Source of the DNA: Cokeromyces recurvatus
Lineage: Eukaryota; Mucoromycota; Mucoromycetes; Mucorales; Mucoraceae
Assembly: GCF_025118155.1 (NCBI RefSeq)
Contig: NW_026251412.1
Location: 186,001 to 250,000 of the forward strand
Length of the DNA stretch: 64,000 bases
Direction of reading: 5' to 3'
Made by a program: the position numbers and the translations under genes. The notes under the pieces were generated by a model that was not told the DNA's origin, made no database searches, and saw nothing but the letters and a program-made list of their open reading frames with translations. Shown piece by piece: positions 13,075 through 23,854 of the stretch. Numbering within the stretch: the first letter of the stretch is position 1; every line of letters starts with the position of its first letter.

Positions 13075-13466
13075 GCAGCAAATGATATCTGGTTGATGAT
13101 AATAATGATGACGTGGCGACGACTAAAAAAAAAAAGAATTTTTTATTGTTTTTTTTTTAAATTTTTCCTTTTTTCTTTTTATTATCATTATACAGCTTTT
13201 CTCTTGTTGTTAAAAACAAAAAAGAAAAAGAAAGAAAGTAGTATATCTAAGGTTATTTATTAGACTTATAACATATAACCAGTTATCCTTTTCTATTGAA
13301 CTATAAAAACACTATAACATAATATACTTGTATATACATACATACATTCATATATTTATATAAATATCCATCGAATTATCTTTTTTTTTTTCCTTCTTTC
13401 TTTATTCTTATATATAGAACTTCGCAACATTATATATATAAGGTTTTATTTTAATATTCTAAGGAG
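12961..13466. promoter_or_regulatory. Divergent promoter region of PRP22 and NAB3-like gene
   Basis: 506 bp between two start codons pointing away from each other, so it must hold both promoters. It contains a roughly 30-base A run (13041-13071), further T and A runs and TATATA stretches at 13410-13440. Poly(dA:dT) tracts commonly keep promoters nucleosome-free in fungi; that role here is inferred. Confidence 0.55.
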
Positions 13467-15556
13467 ATGACAGAACCAAAAACTACTAGTGAAAATAAAT
13501 CCTCAGTCGTAGATGACTTTTTCTCGGCATTATTTGCTAATAAAGGAAGTGGTCAAGGTACAAGTAGTTATGAAACTACTTCTACTTCGACCACTACTAC
13601 TAATACAACACCGTCGTCATTAACTTCTGAAAATAAGAATGGACCTGATGAAAATAATTCTGAAGAACAACAAACGAATTCCCCCATTAATGAGACAGCC
13701 TCGGAAACAAAAGTATTAGATGAGTTTGATGAGTACTCTCTACTTAGTAGTAGACGACGTAGTGAACAAGCAAATCCTTCTCGTCGTTCGTCATCTCATT
13801 CAAGATACCCAGGAGGTGATGCACCAGCCCAAATATTATCGAAAAGAGATATAGACTGGAGTACTGTTAGCCCTGAGTCTCGTATGTTGGTACGTCAATT
13901 ACCTAAATTTGTTGATAAGCAAGAAATCATGGATTACTTTAGCAAGTATGGTGAAGTAATTGAAGTTGTACAAAAAAATTCTTTTGGTTTTGTTCATTTT
14001 GAAAACCCTGAAATTTGTGCTCGTGCTGTAAAAGCTGAAAATGGGAAAATCTTTAATGGTGTTATTTTAGGTAAATAAATAATTTATAATTTAAATAAAA
14101 TAGGGATTTTTTTTTTAACTGAAATTTATTTGAATATAGATTTGGAGATTTGTAAGAAAAAGCCTTATTTCGCTCGTGTTCTTGAGGAACAGGCGATGGC
14201 ATCTCGTCGAGAAACATCTCCTCCTCATATGCGTGATTTTTCAAATCCGAATAATAAACGTAATAGTCGTAGTAGGTCTCCTCCTCCTCGTCGTAAGAGA
14301 AGAAATAGTAATTCAAGAACTATGATTCCTAGTCGTAATTCTGGGCCGATGAATAATAACCAAAGAAATCGACAAGTACAACAATGGGAGTATAATGATA
14401 ATTATGGAAGACGTAATAACGTAAGAAGAGATACTCGTTTTGGAGAATTAGCATATAATCCTACACAATTACTCCCTACACGTAATAGCCATGAAGTTCC
14501 TACTGTTCAGATTATTTCTTGGAGTGAAAATTTTCGTAATTTCATGAATTATGTTGAAAGCGTATTTGCACAATATCATATTCGTACCTCTTCTGCTATA
14601 TTACACTATTCTCAATCATCTAAAGATGAAATAGTAAAACAAATGGTACTTGAAGGAGTTAAGGCTATTATTATTATTGATCGTTTTAATGAGTCTAAAA
14701 GAAAAGTTTATCTTCAAGTATTTTCTGCAAATAATCAAGGTGGAGGCGTAAGATATGATGGTAAAAAATAAATTAAAATAAAAAAAAAACCCCTGTATAT
14801 TTAAACCTGCTACTAACATAAAAAAATGAATGTCTAGAATATGATAGTGTTACACCTAATGAGGCAGTTACTATCATTCAGCGTTCTCATCCTCAAATAC
14901 AACCACAAGTCTATAATAATACTCCATCTTATATTCCTCAACAACAATATCAACAACCCTATACACAACAATATCAACAGCCCTATCCTCTTCAACAACA
15001 GCAATATGTACCACCTCAACAACAACAACAGCAGCAGCAACCATTAAATTTGGATCTTAATACCCTTTCGACTATTTATAATATGATTCAAGCCAAAAAT
15101 ACAATTCCTGTTCCTCCTACTTCTGCTTATAATTCTACTACTACAACTCAAGTAGCCCCTACTACCACTACTCCTACTCCTACTCCTCAGCCTTCAGTAC
15201 AACAGTTATTGGCTACTTTAGTGAGTGGATTAAATATGAATAATAATATGAATACAGCCCCTACTACAAATCAAGTATCTACTCCTCCCGTACAACAACA
15301 ACAACAACAAACAAACAAGATAAATGAACAGCAACCATCACCAAGTATGGCAGCATTATTAAGTACAGCAGCCAATGGTAATCCTACTTTAGCACAACTT
15401 TTATATCAAATGACATCTAATACAACTGCTGCCACTTCTTCTACTGCTCAAGTCAACAAGTCAACAACTAATAATTCATCTGCAACACAACAACAATCAC
15501 CGAGTATTACACAACAACAGCAACAATTGTCCTTTGGTTCTTTTACTAGAAGTTAA
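13467..15556 (+). CDS. NAB3: NAB3-like RNA-binding protein (RRM, Q-rich tail)
   Basis: Likely ortholog of Nab3, the RNA-binding partner of Nrd1 and Sen1 in transcription termination of short non-coding RNAs. Exons 13467-14070, 14140-14760 and 14838-15556 give 647 residues. Order: acidic Ser/Thr-rich N terminus; a short RRM at about residues 140-210 with MLVRQLPKFVDKQEIMDYFS (RNP2 region) and KNSFGFVHFENPEICARAV (RNP1 FGFVHF); an Arg/Ser/Asn-rich linker; a conserved domain with VPTVQIISWSENFRNFMNYV and LQVFSANNQGGGVRYDEYD that resembles the domain after the RRM in filamentous-fungal NAB3 proteins and the anticodon-binding-like region of NCOA5; and a Gln/Asn/Pro/Thr-rich tail. The Q-rich tail fits the yeast protein. 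An NCOA5-like protein is the main alternative. Confidence 0.75.
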
Positions 15557-15984
15557 AGAGAAAAGATATTATATGTATTTATTTATTTCTCTTTTTCAGT
15601 TCCTTTAAAAGGAATAAATATTGAATATGTGTAAGATTATGCATTTAAATAAATATATCAAATGTCTGCAGAAGAATGAATAATAAATCTTGATTTGCTC
15701 TGTGTGTGTGTGTGTGTATTAAAAAAAAAATATTTTCTTTGACAAATTGTTACTGTTATTTTAATAAAATACACAAATCAATTTAGAGTCCGTAATAACA
15801 ATCACTCCTATTTGATTGGATAAAATCAAAGTTTAGTCATGTCACGAAAGAGTGGGTGGAAAGAAGAAGAACAACAACAACAATACACCCCACATGAATA
15901 ATATTTTATAAAAGAAACGCATTTTTTTTTTAGTTCTCTTTTCTTTTTCTTTTTTTATATTTTCTTCTTCTTTTTTTAAAAAAA
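15557..15984. promoter_or_regulatory. NAB3 3' region and SOD1 promoter
   Basis: 428 bp holding the 3' end of the NAB3-like gene and the SOD1 promoter. Contains a (TG)n run near 15700-15718, a CAA repeat at about 15870-15885 and a T-rich tract ending at the SOD1 start codon. I see no clear TATA box or metal-response motif. Confidence 0.4.
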
Positions 15985-16225
15985 ATGGTTAACGCTGTAG
16001 CAGTTCTTAAAGGTAACGAAGTTTCTGGTGTTGTTAAATTCTCCCAAGCTTCAGAAGATGCCAAGACTATTATTGAGGCTTCTTTCACTGGTTTGAAGCC
16101 CGGAAAGCATGGTTTCCATATCCATGAATTTGGTGATAATACCAATGGTAAATATCGAGAAAATAACTTTGTATTTAATTTTCGAAAAAAAAAAGAGAGA
16201 GGAAAGAAGCCATAGTTAGCGTGTG

Positions 16226-16257
<32 letters not shown>

Positions 16258-16824
16258 GTCAAGAGCGAGGGTGGTGGGAGGGTCAGTCAATGACTATTTG
16301 ACATAATATATCGCGTATTTTTTTATTTTTTTTTTTTCTTATTGGATTACTAATATGAAAATTTTTAGGTTGTATTTCCGCTGGTCCTCATTATAATCCA
16401 CACGGTAAGACTCATGGTGCCCCCGAAACTGAAGTTCGTCATGCTGGTGATTTGGGAAATATTGTAGCTAATGAGAAGGGAGAAGCTAACTTGAAGATTG
16501 AAGATTCTCAAGTCAAGTTGATTGGTCCTTACTCTGTCATTGGGTAAAATAAATTCATACATGTATATTTGTATATACAAGTTATTAACTGTTTTATATA
16601 CACATGTATATACTAGCCGTACAATTATTGTTCATGCTGACGAAGACGATCTTGGTCTTGGTGGTCATGAACTTTCTGCCTCTACTGGTAATGCCGGTGA
16701 TCGTTTAGCTTGTGGTGTTATTGGTGGTAAGTTTTGTTTTAGACTATTTAAATAATGAATTGATGATTAATGACTATTTTTTTTTTTTTTTTTTTTTTTA
16801 AACCCTTGTACAGTCACTAAATAA
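15985..16824 (+). CDS. SOD1: Cu/Zn superoxide dismutase
   Basis: Converts superoxide to oxygen and hydrogen peroxide, in the cytosol and mitochondrial intermembrane space. Exons 15985-16147, 16369-16543, 16617-16726 and 16814-16824 give 152 residues, the usual SOD1 size. All metal ligands are visible: the [10 protein letters not shown] pair, the zinc loop [21 protein letters not shown], and [16 protein letters not shown]. Both cysteines of the structural disulfide are present (GCISAG and LACGVIG). No signal peptide, so this is the intracellular enzyme. The last exon is only 11 nt and codes for the end VTK plus stop after a T-rich intron. The alternative to splicing would be an end soon after LACGVIG, which would lose the normal C terminus. 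Confidence 0.96.
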
Positions 16825-16937
16825 GTTTTGCACAAAATACCTCTTTATTTTATATGTATTAAAAAAAAAGGCTTAAAATGATATAATGCATTTCTTTTAT
16901 TATAAATAAATATAAATAAGCATTTGTATAGGTATTC

Positions 16938-17378
16938 TTAATTATGATCTATTTCTTTTAATATTTGACCCAAGACATTATGTGTCGCTGCTTTCCTTGA
17001 AAGTTGAGTTAAATCCTTTGATAGAATGTCAGTTTCTTTAGTATTTGTCAAGAATCTATAATGCTTCATCACATATAAATAAACAGAATTACTTAAAAAG
17101 ATGCTTTGTATTAATAAATAGTAAAATTCATGCATTGCGTTCAGTAGAACTGAAATGGAAGGAATTTCTTCCTGCTCTTTACTAGCTACTGCTAATTGCC
17201 TTATCCTTTCACGTTCTTCTTCTGTTAATACACTTAGTTCTGTTTCAAGATAAATACACCAATTTGTACACTGTTTAATAAATTCAACGTTCCAATTAGA
17301 TATGTCTTTTGTCTTTGTTGTTTTTAAAAGATTTGTATATTCAATTATAGTTTTAACAAGTATTTCTTGATGTTTCAT
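16938..17378 (-). CDS. Small unassigned protein with possible FANCF-like pattern
   Basis: Single-exon frame of 146 residues, convergent with SOD1. Mostly helical, leucine-rich, no signal peptide or clear membrane segment. Two short patterns recall the N-terminal helical region of the Fanconi anemia core-complex protein FANCF: a segment of the form T-K-T-K-D-I-S-N-W followed by an helix with CTNWCIYLETEL, and near the end SKDLTQLSRKAATHNVL. The spacing and the alternation of hydrophobic residues agree by eye, but no catalytic motif exists to confirm it, and FANCF is poorly conserved. The reading frame itself is well supported by length, ordinary composition and a clean start at 17378. Treat the family as a hypothesis. 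Confidence 0.6.
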   Translation of the reverse strand: MKHQEILVKTIIEYTNLLKTTKTKDISNWNVEFIKQCTNWCIYLETELSVLTEEERERIRQLAVASKEQEEIPSISVLLNAMHEFYYLLIQSIFLSNSVYLYVMKHYRFLTNTKETDILSKDLTQLSRKAATHNVLGQILKEIDHN

Positions 17379-17517
17379 ACAAAAAAATAAAAACAGAGAA
17401 GAAAGGTATATACAAATATGCGTATCTATATATATAAATATATGTGTATATATAAAAATCTATCTAAATTTAGGATGATATGCGCGTCTATTATGTGACT
17501 ATTTTTTTCTTTCCCCC

Positions 17518-18538
17518 TCAAAATCCTTCATCCAAAACATGAAGCTGTACAAATGTCTTTAATGCCTTTTCATATACACCTAAAAAGATGCTACCACCAA
17601 TAGAGATCCACATGACACGAGGTCCAATACCTGAAAATAATGCACGAGTACCTTCTTCTGAAGCGATACGTTTCATAGTGGAGATAATACCATCATAATG
17701 CTTTTTATGATATTGATTTGTATTCTTTGAAGACAACATAATTCGTGTTTTACATACATCTAAGGGAGTAGTTGACGCTGCTGCAATAGCACCTGCTAAA
17801 GATCCCATTAAAGCTGCTTCATAAGGTTCAGTACGACGTCCTTTAAAAACTGCATAACGACGTTTAAAGTATTCGTAAAGTGGGAACTGAATACATGTAA
17901 ATGGAATCTCTCTAGCCACTGTTGATAAAAATCCACGATATAAACCCAAAATACCCTCTGTTCGTAGTACGTTTGAAACTGCAGCGGATGTCTTTTTAAA
18001 CTGCTTTGTCTGCATACGCTGTTTAATCACTTCTGTAGGGACACGTACTGTACAGGCTACTGTTTCACCACATGAGGCTGCTACCATATGAATCAATGGT
18101 GCATACTGGCTTTTATCCACAGTAGCTCCCATTACGCGTTTTGTAGCTTCATAAGTGACAAAAAATAACGAAGCTTTATATATATATATATATATATATA
18201 GATACAAAAATTATTTAAATATCACACAAACAGAGCCGTCATCATAGATGTATACATATATAAAAGAAGAAAAGAAAAAAAAATACCTCCAGGTGCACTT
18301 CCAATCACGGCTGTTAATAAACCTGAATAAATTCCACGAAATCCGCCTGAAGCCATAAATCCATGTTGTGATTGTAATCTAGTTTTGATTGTATCTATGT
18401 TCATCATGTCAAAATCAAATAAAGTGATTACTAAGAAATCATGAGATTACCTAAAGGGAATAAGGCTGTATCCACAGCAGTTCCAGCACAAGCACCAGCA
18501 ACCAAGGCTTGTTTCAAATTGCCTTGTTCTTTACTCAT
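17518..18538 (-). CDS. SAMC: Mitochondrial S-adenosylmethionine carrier (SLC25A26 / PET8 type)
   Basis: Inner-membrane carrier of the SLC25 family importing S-adenosylmethionine into mitochondria in exchange for S-adenosylhomocysteine. Exons 18451-18538, 18287-18394 and 17518-18173 give 283 residues, the normal carrier length. Three carrier signatures are present: FPLDTIKTRLQS (repeat 1, split by an intron), VRVPTEVIKQRMQT (repeat 2) and TTPLDVCKTRIML (repeat 3). Six membrane helices are expected. The start MSKEQGNLKQALVAG and the second-repeat sequence fit the SAM carrier rather than other SLC25 members. Substrate is inferred from family resemblance. The second intron contains a (TA)n run at 18176-18200. 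Confidence 0.88.
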
Positions 18539-19335
18539 GTATATATATATACATGTATATACAAAAAAAAAAAGAAAAAAAAAAGAAAAGAAAAAAAAAA
18601 AAAGCTACATCATATTATATACGTCAATCACCCCCACCACCCTTGTTTTCCCATCTTTTGTAACTGTTAACTGTTTAATAAATCTGATTAAATATCCGCC
18701 TTTTTCTAATTATTTACTGTAGACAGTGTTACTATTAGTTACTCGAGAATCTTACATCATCATAATATCTTTTCTCATACTATCGTCACCTTGCCAGTTA
18801 ATATGTATTAAAGAATATCATTTAATGGAAACTATAAAGCATAATATTCTATATACATAAAGGACCTTTTTATCATCAAGCTCTTTAAAAAAAAAATTAC
18901 AGTAGGTTCATTATGTACTACAAAAAAAAAAGAGATTCTATTTTACAATGAAATTATTTTAATGAATATGTAATTTTCTTTATTATTATTATTAATAATG
19001 AATTATGTACAGTAAATAAAAAAAGGAAAATAATTGTCATAGGTATTAATGGCATAAAAAATGGTATAAACTTTTTTTTTGTATATGTGTGCGTGTAAAT
19101 ATTTTTGTTTGCTTGAAGAATAAAATAAAATAAAATAATATAAAGCATGTGGAAAGAAATATAATTAAAAGGGGGGAAAAGGGTATAATATATTAATATA
19201 AGGAGTAAATAAGAAGTATATGAAATAAATGCTTAAAAATTCATGCAAAATTATAGATTGTGTGTAGTAGTAGTAGTAATTATTATTAGGCTGTAATATA
19301 CTTTTTTTTTTCTTTTTTGGAGGTCACTGTAGTAT
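18539..19335. other. Intergenic: SAM carrier promoter and kinase 3' end
   Basis: 797 bp without a supportable gene. It contains A-rich runs, an AT-rich spacer, and a (TAG/TAT)n-type triplet run near 19268-19290. The right half must hold the 3' UTR of the kinase gene; the left half the promoter of the SAM carrier. Confidence 0.4.
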
Positions 19336-20490
19336 TTATAATTGTTTGAACCAAGGATGCATTAAAACTTGATGAATTGTAGGTCTTTGTTCTGGTGAAC
19401 GAGTTAACATCCAAGAGATTAAGGAATAACATTCTAAAGTTACTTTTATTTTAGGCTGAACAAACTGACCAGCAATTGCCATATTAGAATCATGGAAGGG
19501 AACTTCACCAAATAAAATAGTATACAGTAGAACACCTAAGGACCAAATCTCTGCTGGTTCAGCTCGATAAGGTTTATTCATTAAGATTTCGGGTGATGCA
19601 AAATTCACTGTACCAAAGAATTGAGTAAATGAATAACTTTTATTCCTTTCTCCAAAGTGATGAGGTAATAAAACAGCAGATCCAAAGTCTATTAATTTGA
19701 CCTAAAAAAAAAAAAAATACAATTAATATTTGACTTGAAAAAATAAAAAAAATCTATCTATCTATTTTTGTACCTGAAATTGATCGTCAATAACAATATT
19801 TTCATCTTTGATATCACGATGGCATACACCAAGTAAATCAAGATAAGCAATACAAGAAATAATTTGTTTAAAAACCATTTTAGCAATAGGTTCTTCAAAA
19901 TAATTATGTCGTTCAATACATTCAAATAAATCACATGAAGTACGTCTTTTGATGACTCGAGGATTTTCATCAAAGAATGGAATATCTTCATTTACAGGAG
20001 AATCAAGTACAACTGAACTGTTACAAGAGGATGTCTCTGAGAGGGCAGGGGATCGAGAGATGGTAGTTGTGTTGGTAGTAGACCATTGAGTACCGTGTAA
20101 TTCCATAACAAGATAACAGAATGTAGGGTCCTGATAGAAATCAACATAACCTATGATATTTGAGTGACGAATGTTTTTTAAAATATAAATTTCCATTGGA
20201 ATTAATTGACCGAGTCCTCTATCCCTAACCCAACTATGAGGGGGGACCTTGTCTCGAAAGATGAATTTGACAGCTCTTTCGATACCAGTCTTTCTTTCAC
20301 GAGCAGATACAACAAATCCAAATCCACCTGATCCAAGCTCTTCTCCAATAATATAATTTGCTAAAAACATAGGATGAAATGAATGATATGCCAAATAAGC
20401 TGCTGTGGTAGAATTAGCAAAATTGTTGATTGGTTCTTTCATTACAGGTATTGAGTTATCAATATAAGTTAACTGATGTTGATATGACAT
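19336..20490 (-). CDS. PAS-kinase-type Ser/Thr kinase lacking a PAS region
   Basis: Protein kinase with closest resemblance to the catalytic domain of PAS kinase (PASK; yeast Psk1/Psk2), which links nutrient state to sugar metabolism. Exons 19774-20490 and 19336-19701 give 360 residues. Visible motifs: glycine loop EELGSGGFGFVV, Lys in RAVKFIF, hinge VMELHG, catalytic loop CHRDIKDENIVI, DFG in VKLIDFGSAVLL, SPE in NFASPEILM, and AEIWSLGVLLYTILF. DLFECIERH and CHRDIKDENIVI are PASK-like. An approximately 50-residue Ser/Thr/Asn-rich insert follows the hinge. The N terminus before the kinase is only about 45 residues, so there is no room for a PAS domain. I chose Met at 20490 over an upstream Met because the longer form begins with an unlikely Ile/Phe-rich string. 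Confidence 0.85.
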
Positions 20491-21348
20491 ATTAAATATA
20501 ATAAAGAAAGAAAGAAAGAAAATAATAATTAACAAGAAGCGAGTATTTAAATATAGAATACCATATAAGGGGAAAGATGTATATGTATAAATATATAAAT
20601 GTATATAAAAGGTTAAACAAGCATGTATGTGTGTGTGTGTGTATGTGTGTATGTGTGTGTGTATATATGTGTGTGTGTCTGTGTGTGTGTGTGTGTATGT
20701 GTTTGTATATATATGTATATATGTATATTTATTTATTTATATTTATTTTTCCCTTTTCTTTAAAAGGAGGAAATATATAATGTCAATCAATCTTCAAGAA
20801 AAAAAAAAGATATTACAAAAAAGCCTTGAAATGTATAATACAACTTCGTTTCCTTTGTATATCACTTTATTATATGTACACAACTTCTTCCCTGTGTATG
20901 TATATCACTTTATTGTTATTATATGGAATGTAGCTCCTGAAAGTTTATATACACATATTTATATAAATGACAACATGTATATACGCATACATACTTGTAC
21001 ACACACACACACTTTAAGAGCTTATTAGCATTCCATTTCATTTATCGTATACAATGAAGTCGAATCAGAATTCCTCCTTAATCATAATGTTCCTTATATA
21101 AAATATATAATGAAAATTCTTATATTAGAAGGGAGTCATACAATATATTAATATATATTCATATATAAAAGGGATTCAATATAAATATTTGTTCCCTTTC
21201 TTTGTCATTTTATATATTGTAAACTTTAACTTATATATAACTCCTACTACTACCTTCTCCCTTGTTTTTACTACTTTAATTATAGAATAGTTTTAAAAGG
21301 GAGAAAATAGATAAAGGGATACACAAAAGAACATGATAGAAATATAAT
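20491..21348. promoter_or_regulatory. Kinase promoter region with (TG)n microsatellite
   Basis: 858 bp between the kinase start and the phosphatase stop. A TG/TATG-rich simple repeat runs from about 20625 to 20735, followed by T-rich and TATATA-rich sequence, and a short (CA)n at 21001-21012. Open frames on the plus strand here are translations of the repeat and are not genes. Confidence 0.5.
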
Positions 21349-22326
21349 TTATTCTTCTTGATCAATAAAATCTAAAAGGGCTTTATAACAAAAGCTATAT
21401 TGAGATAAAGATTGAACCATGGTAGTACGTTGTTTACGAAATTCGTCTATTAATAGAAATATAGGATCTATTGCTAAATTATCATGCATCTTTAAAAGTA
21501 TCTCTGCTGAATCAATGACACAAAATGTACCTGTTCTACCACATCCTGCACTACAATGAACTAAAACAGGTTTATCCACTTCTTGTAATTGTCTCGTCAA
21601 GCGTATCAAATTTATCACTTTCGATGTCTCTTTAGGTACTCCGTGATCAGGCCAACCTAAGAATTGCAACTGAGTTACCCTTGCTTGTTCAATTAACTCT
21701 TCGTTACGATAGAACTGAATCAAAATTGTCCTTACAATCGAATCCGCTTCCGAATCCTTTTTTTCCTTTTTAATATTAGAAATTTTCACGTTGATTTCTT
21801 TATTATCGTTGTGCCTAATATGCATTATCTCATCCCCCAAGGGCCAATAACGTGCACATTTTTCAAATCCATCCTCTGAGATCGGAGTCAAACAAACGAT
21901 AACTGGCACGCGTTGCTCAACTACCATACGCCAAAAATCAATCAACGTGGCCATAGTAGGTCCCTGAGTAGCTATATAGATTCGGGGAATCTCATAAGGT
22001 GCTAATATCCAGCTTGCATTAATATATCCATCCTCCTCATCCTCATCCTCATCATCAGCGTCATTACAGCTACTATTCCCTGCTGGCCCTAATCGAGGAT
22101 CGGACAAGACGACTCGATTTTTGTCAAAAGGTAAAATATTATAATATCGATTTAATGTTTCGTTTCTTTTCGCTTTTTCTTGTCTATATAACATATTTCC
22201 TCTTCGTTTCATTTCTAAATCGTTAATGAGTAAATATTTTTGATGACAATAACGTTGAAATTTATATGGATCTTTCACAAGCCCTCTTAATGACTTTATA
22301 AATTCAGGGTCTTTTACGCTCGTCAT
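21349..22326 (-). CDS. Classical protein tyrosine phosphatase
   Basis: Non-receptor tyrosine phosphatase, 325 residues in one exon, that removes phosphate from tyrosine in signalling proteins (yeast Ptp1 and fission yeast Pyp are relatives). Motifs in order: KNRVVLSDPRLG (substrate-recognition loop), GYINASWI, the LGWPDHGVP WPD loop with the general-acid Asp, the P-loop HCSAGCGRTGTF with catalytic Cys and Arg, and the Q loop QSLSQYSFCYKAL. All catalytic residues are present. An acidic insert (DADDEDEDEED) lies just before the YINAS motif. No membrane segment or targeting domain, so it is probably soluble. Convergent or tandem with neighbours on the same strand; no sign of co-transcription. 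Confidence 0.94.
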   Translation of the reverse strand: MTSVKDPEFIKSLRGLVKDPYKFQRYCHQKYLLINDLEMKRRGNMLYRQEKAKRNETLNRYYNILPFDKNRVVLSDPRLGPAGNSSCNDADDEDEDEEDGYINASWILAPYEIPRIYIATQGPTMATLIDFWRMVVEQRVPVIVCLTPISEDGFEKCARYWPLGDEIMHIRHNDNKEINVKISNIKKEKKDSEADSIVRTILIQFYRNEELIEQARVTQLQFLGWPDHGVPKETSKVINLIRLTRQLQEVDKPVLVHCSAGCGRTGTFCVIDSAEILLKMHDNLAIDPIFLLIDEFRKQRTTMVQSLSQYSFCYKALLDFIDQEE

Positions 22327-22576
22327 TCTTTTGAATAAAGTTTTGAAAATTTTGATAAAAAAAAAAGGGAATGTTTACAACAAATATCAAATAAATTATA
22401 CAAACTTTAGCTGCTTACTACTCTCCTCCAATTAAATTTCTTCTATTATTCCCTTTCACTACTGATAATAGTATACATTGCATCATGCTATTATTATTAT
22501 TATTATTATTATTATTTTATTACTATATACAATTAAGAAAAAAGAAAAAAAAAAAAGAAAAGGAGGGGTATCCACA

Positions 22577-23406
22577 TCAATTCATGGATTGAATTAATTT
22601 ATTAATATCAAATTCACGATCACCAGCATCACCACCTTCAACATAATGTTTAGATTTTCTTGGCTTCCAACTGACCTTTTTATGCCCATTAGGATTACTC
22701 AGTTTAAAAGGCCAAAGAAAGTTATTTACTTGTTTGAAATGTTCACCCACTGTAAATATTTCATGAATAACGTCCTCAATGCAGATGATACCAAACTGTT
22801 TCAAATTATCACTAATGATCTGATTATCCGAAATGGCTAATCTTTGGCCTTTTACTTTTGCATATCCTCTTTTATATATTAATTCACGTACTGTCTTCAA
22901 GTTGGGTGAACCATAAGTAACATACGGTTCAACTATCTGCAACATCTCCATTGTAGCTTTATTGACACGAACAAAGACACCATTATTCGTCTGTAACAAT
23001 CGAAATAGCTGTAATACCTTTTTCACTTTAGGGTTCAAGTCATTCACACCACTGATACGGATAACAAATAAAAGTTTAGGTTGAGCTGGTATATAAAAAT
23101 GACCCTTGTTCTTTGCTTGTCGGCGTAATCGAATATCATCATTCTCTCGTTGCCTATATTCCTTTATATAGGTATCCGCTTTCTTAAAGATGATCTTACG
23201 AATGTCTCGTTTTTCTTTTGCCGCCTGTGATGCGTCTTGTGCCTTTTGTGCATCTGTCTTTTCTATCGTCTTTCTCTTTTTTAAAAGTGTTTCCGGAACA
23301 CATATTTGTTTATGGGAAGGTGTACTAAAATAACATATTATTAATAAATAAGTCACTGTATATCAAAAGATGAATAATAATAAAATATACTTTACCTATA
23401 CCCCAT
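22577..23406 (-). CDS. RPL7: 60S ribosomal protein uL30 (L7)
   Basis: Large-subunit ribosomal protein of the cytoplasmic ribosome. Exon 2 (22577-23324) carries nearly all of the protein: VPETLLKKRKT, then the basic helix, the uL30 core FVIRISGVNDLNPKVKKVLQ, GVFVRVNKAT, and LWPFKLSNPNGHKK near the end. For the start I propose an 11-nt exon at 23396-23406 (Met-Gly-Tyr-Ser start), with donor AG/GTAAAG and the acceptor TTTTAG at 23325-23326; this gives 252 residues. Without it the frame would begin in intron-like sequence. It faces YPP1 across a promoter with a 55-base A run, a layout common for fungal ribosomal-protein genes. Confidence 0.92.
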
Positions 23407-23434
23407 ACTTTATATATGAAGAAATAAAGAAAGG

Positions 23435-23492
<58 letters not shown>

Positions 23493-23854
23493 AGAGATTA
23501 ATGGTTGCCAAGTAGTCACAAATATAAAAATACAACAGCTGAATATGATTGGATTTGAAATGTATTCTTCTTAGATTTATTTTACTGATAATATCTCGAT
23601 ATTCTAAAAAGTAGTAGTAGTAGTAGTAATAGTAATAGATTGTAGTGTTGTGCCAACAAGAGCAACAAAAATACTATAAAAAGCACGTGTTTTAAAAACC
23701 AAAATAAAAAATCATCACACATAATTAGTTTGTACTTCCACTGTCAGATACTATATTTGATTTTAACAAAAAAAAAAAAAAAAAAAAAAAAAGACATTTT
23801 CTTTTATTCTTTTTCATTTTATTCTATTTTTTTTTAAAAAACATATATATAAGA
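23407..23854. promoter_or_regulatory. Divergent promoter of RPL7 and YPP1 with 55-base A tract
   Basis: 448 bp between two divergent starts. Contains an uninterrupted A run at 23435-23489 very close to the RPL7 start (a T run in the RPL7 sense), a (TAG)n triplet run at 23612-23640 and a second A run near 23768-23792. Poly(dA:dT) is a known nucleosome-excluding feature of ribosomal-protein promoters; its role here is inferred. Confidence 0.6.

Noticed and set aside
12967..13263. Plus-strand open frame in the PRP22/NAB3 promoter
   Set aside because: Almost entirely lysine and phenylalanine from A and T runs.
20577..21028. Plus-strand frames rich in Cys-Val
   Set aside because: Translation of the TG microsatellite.
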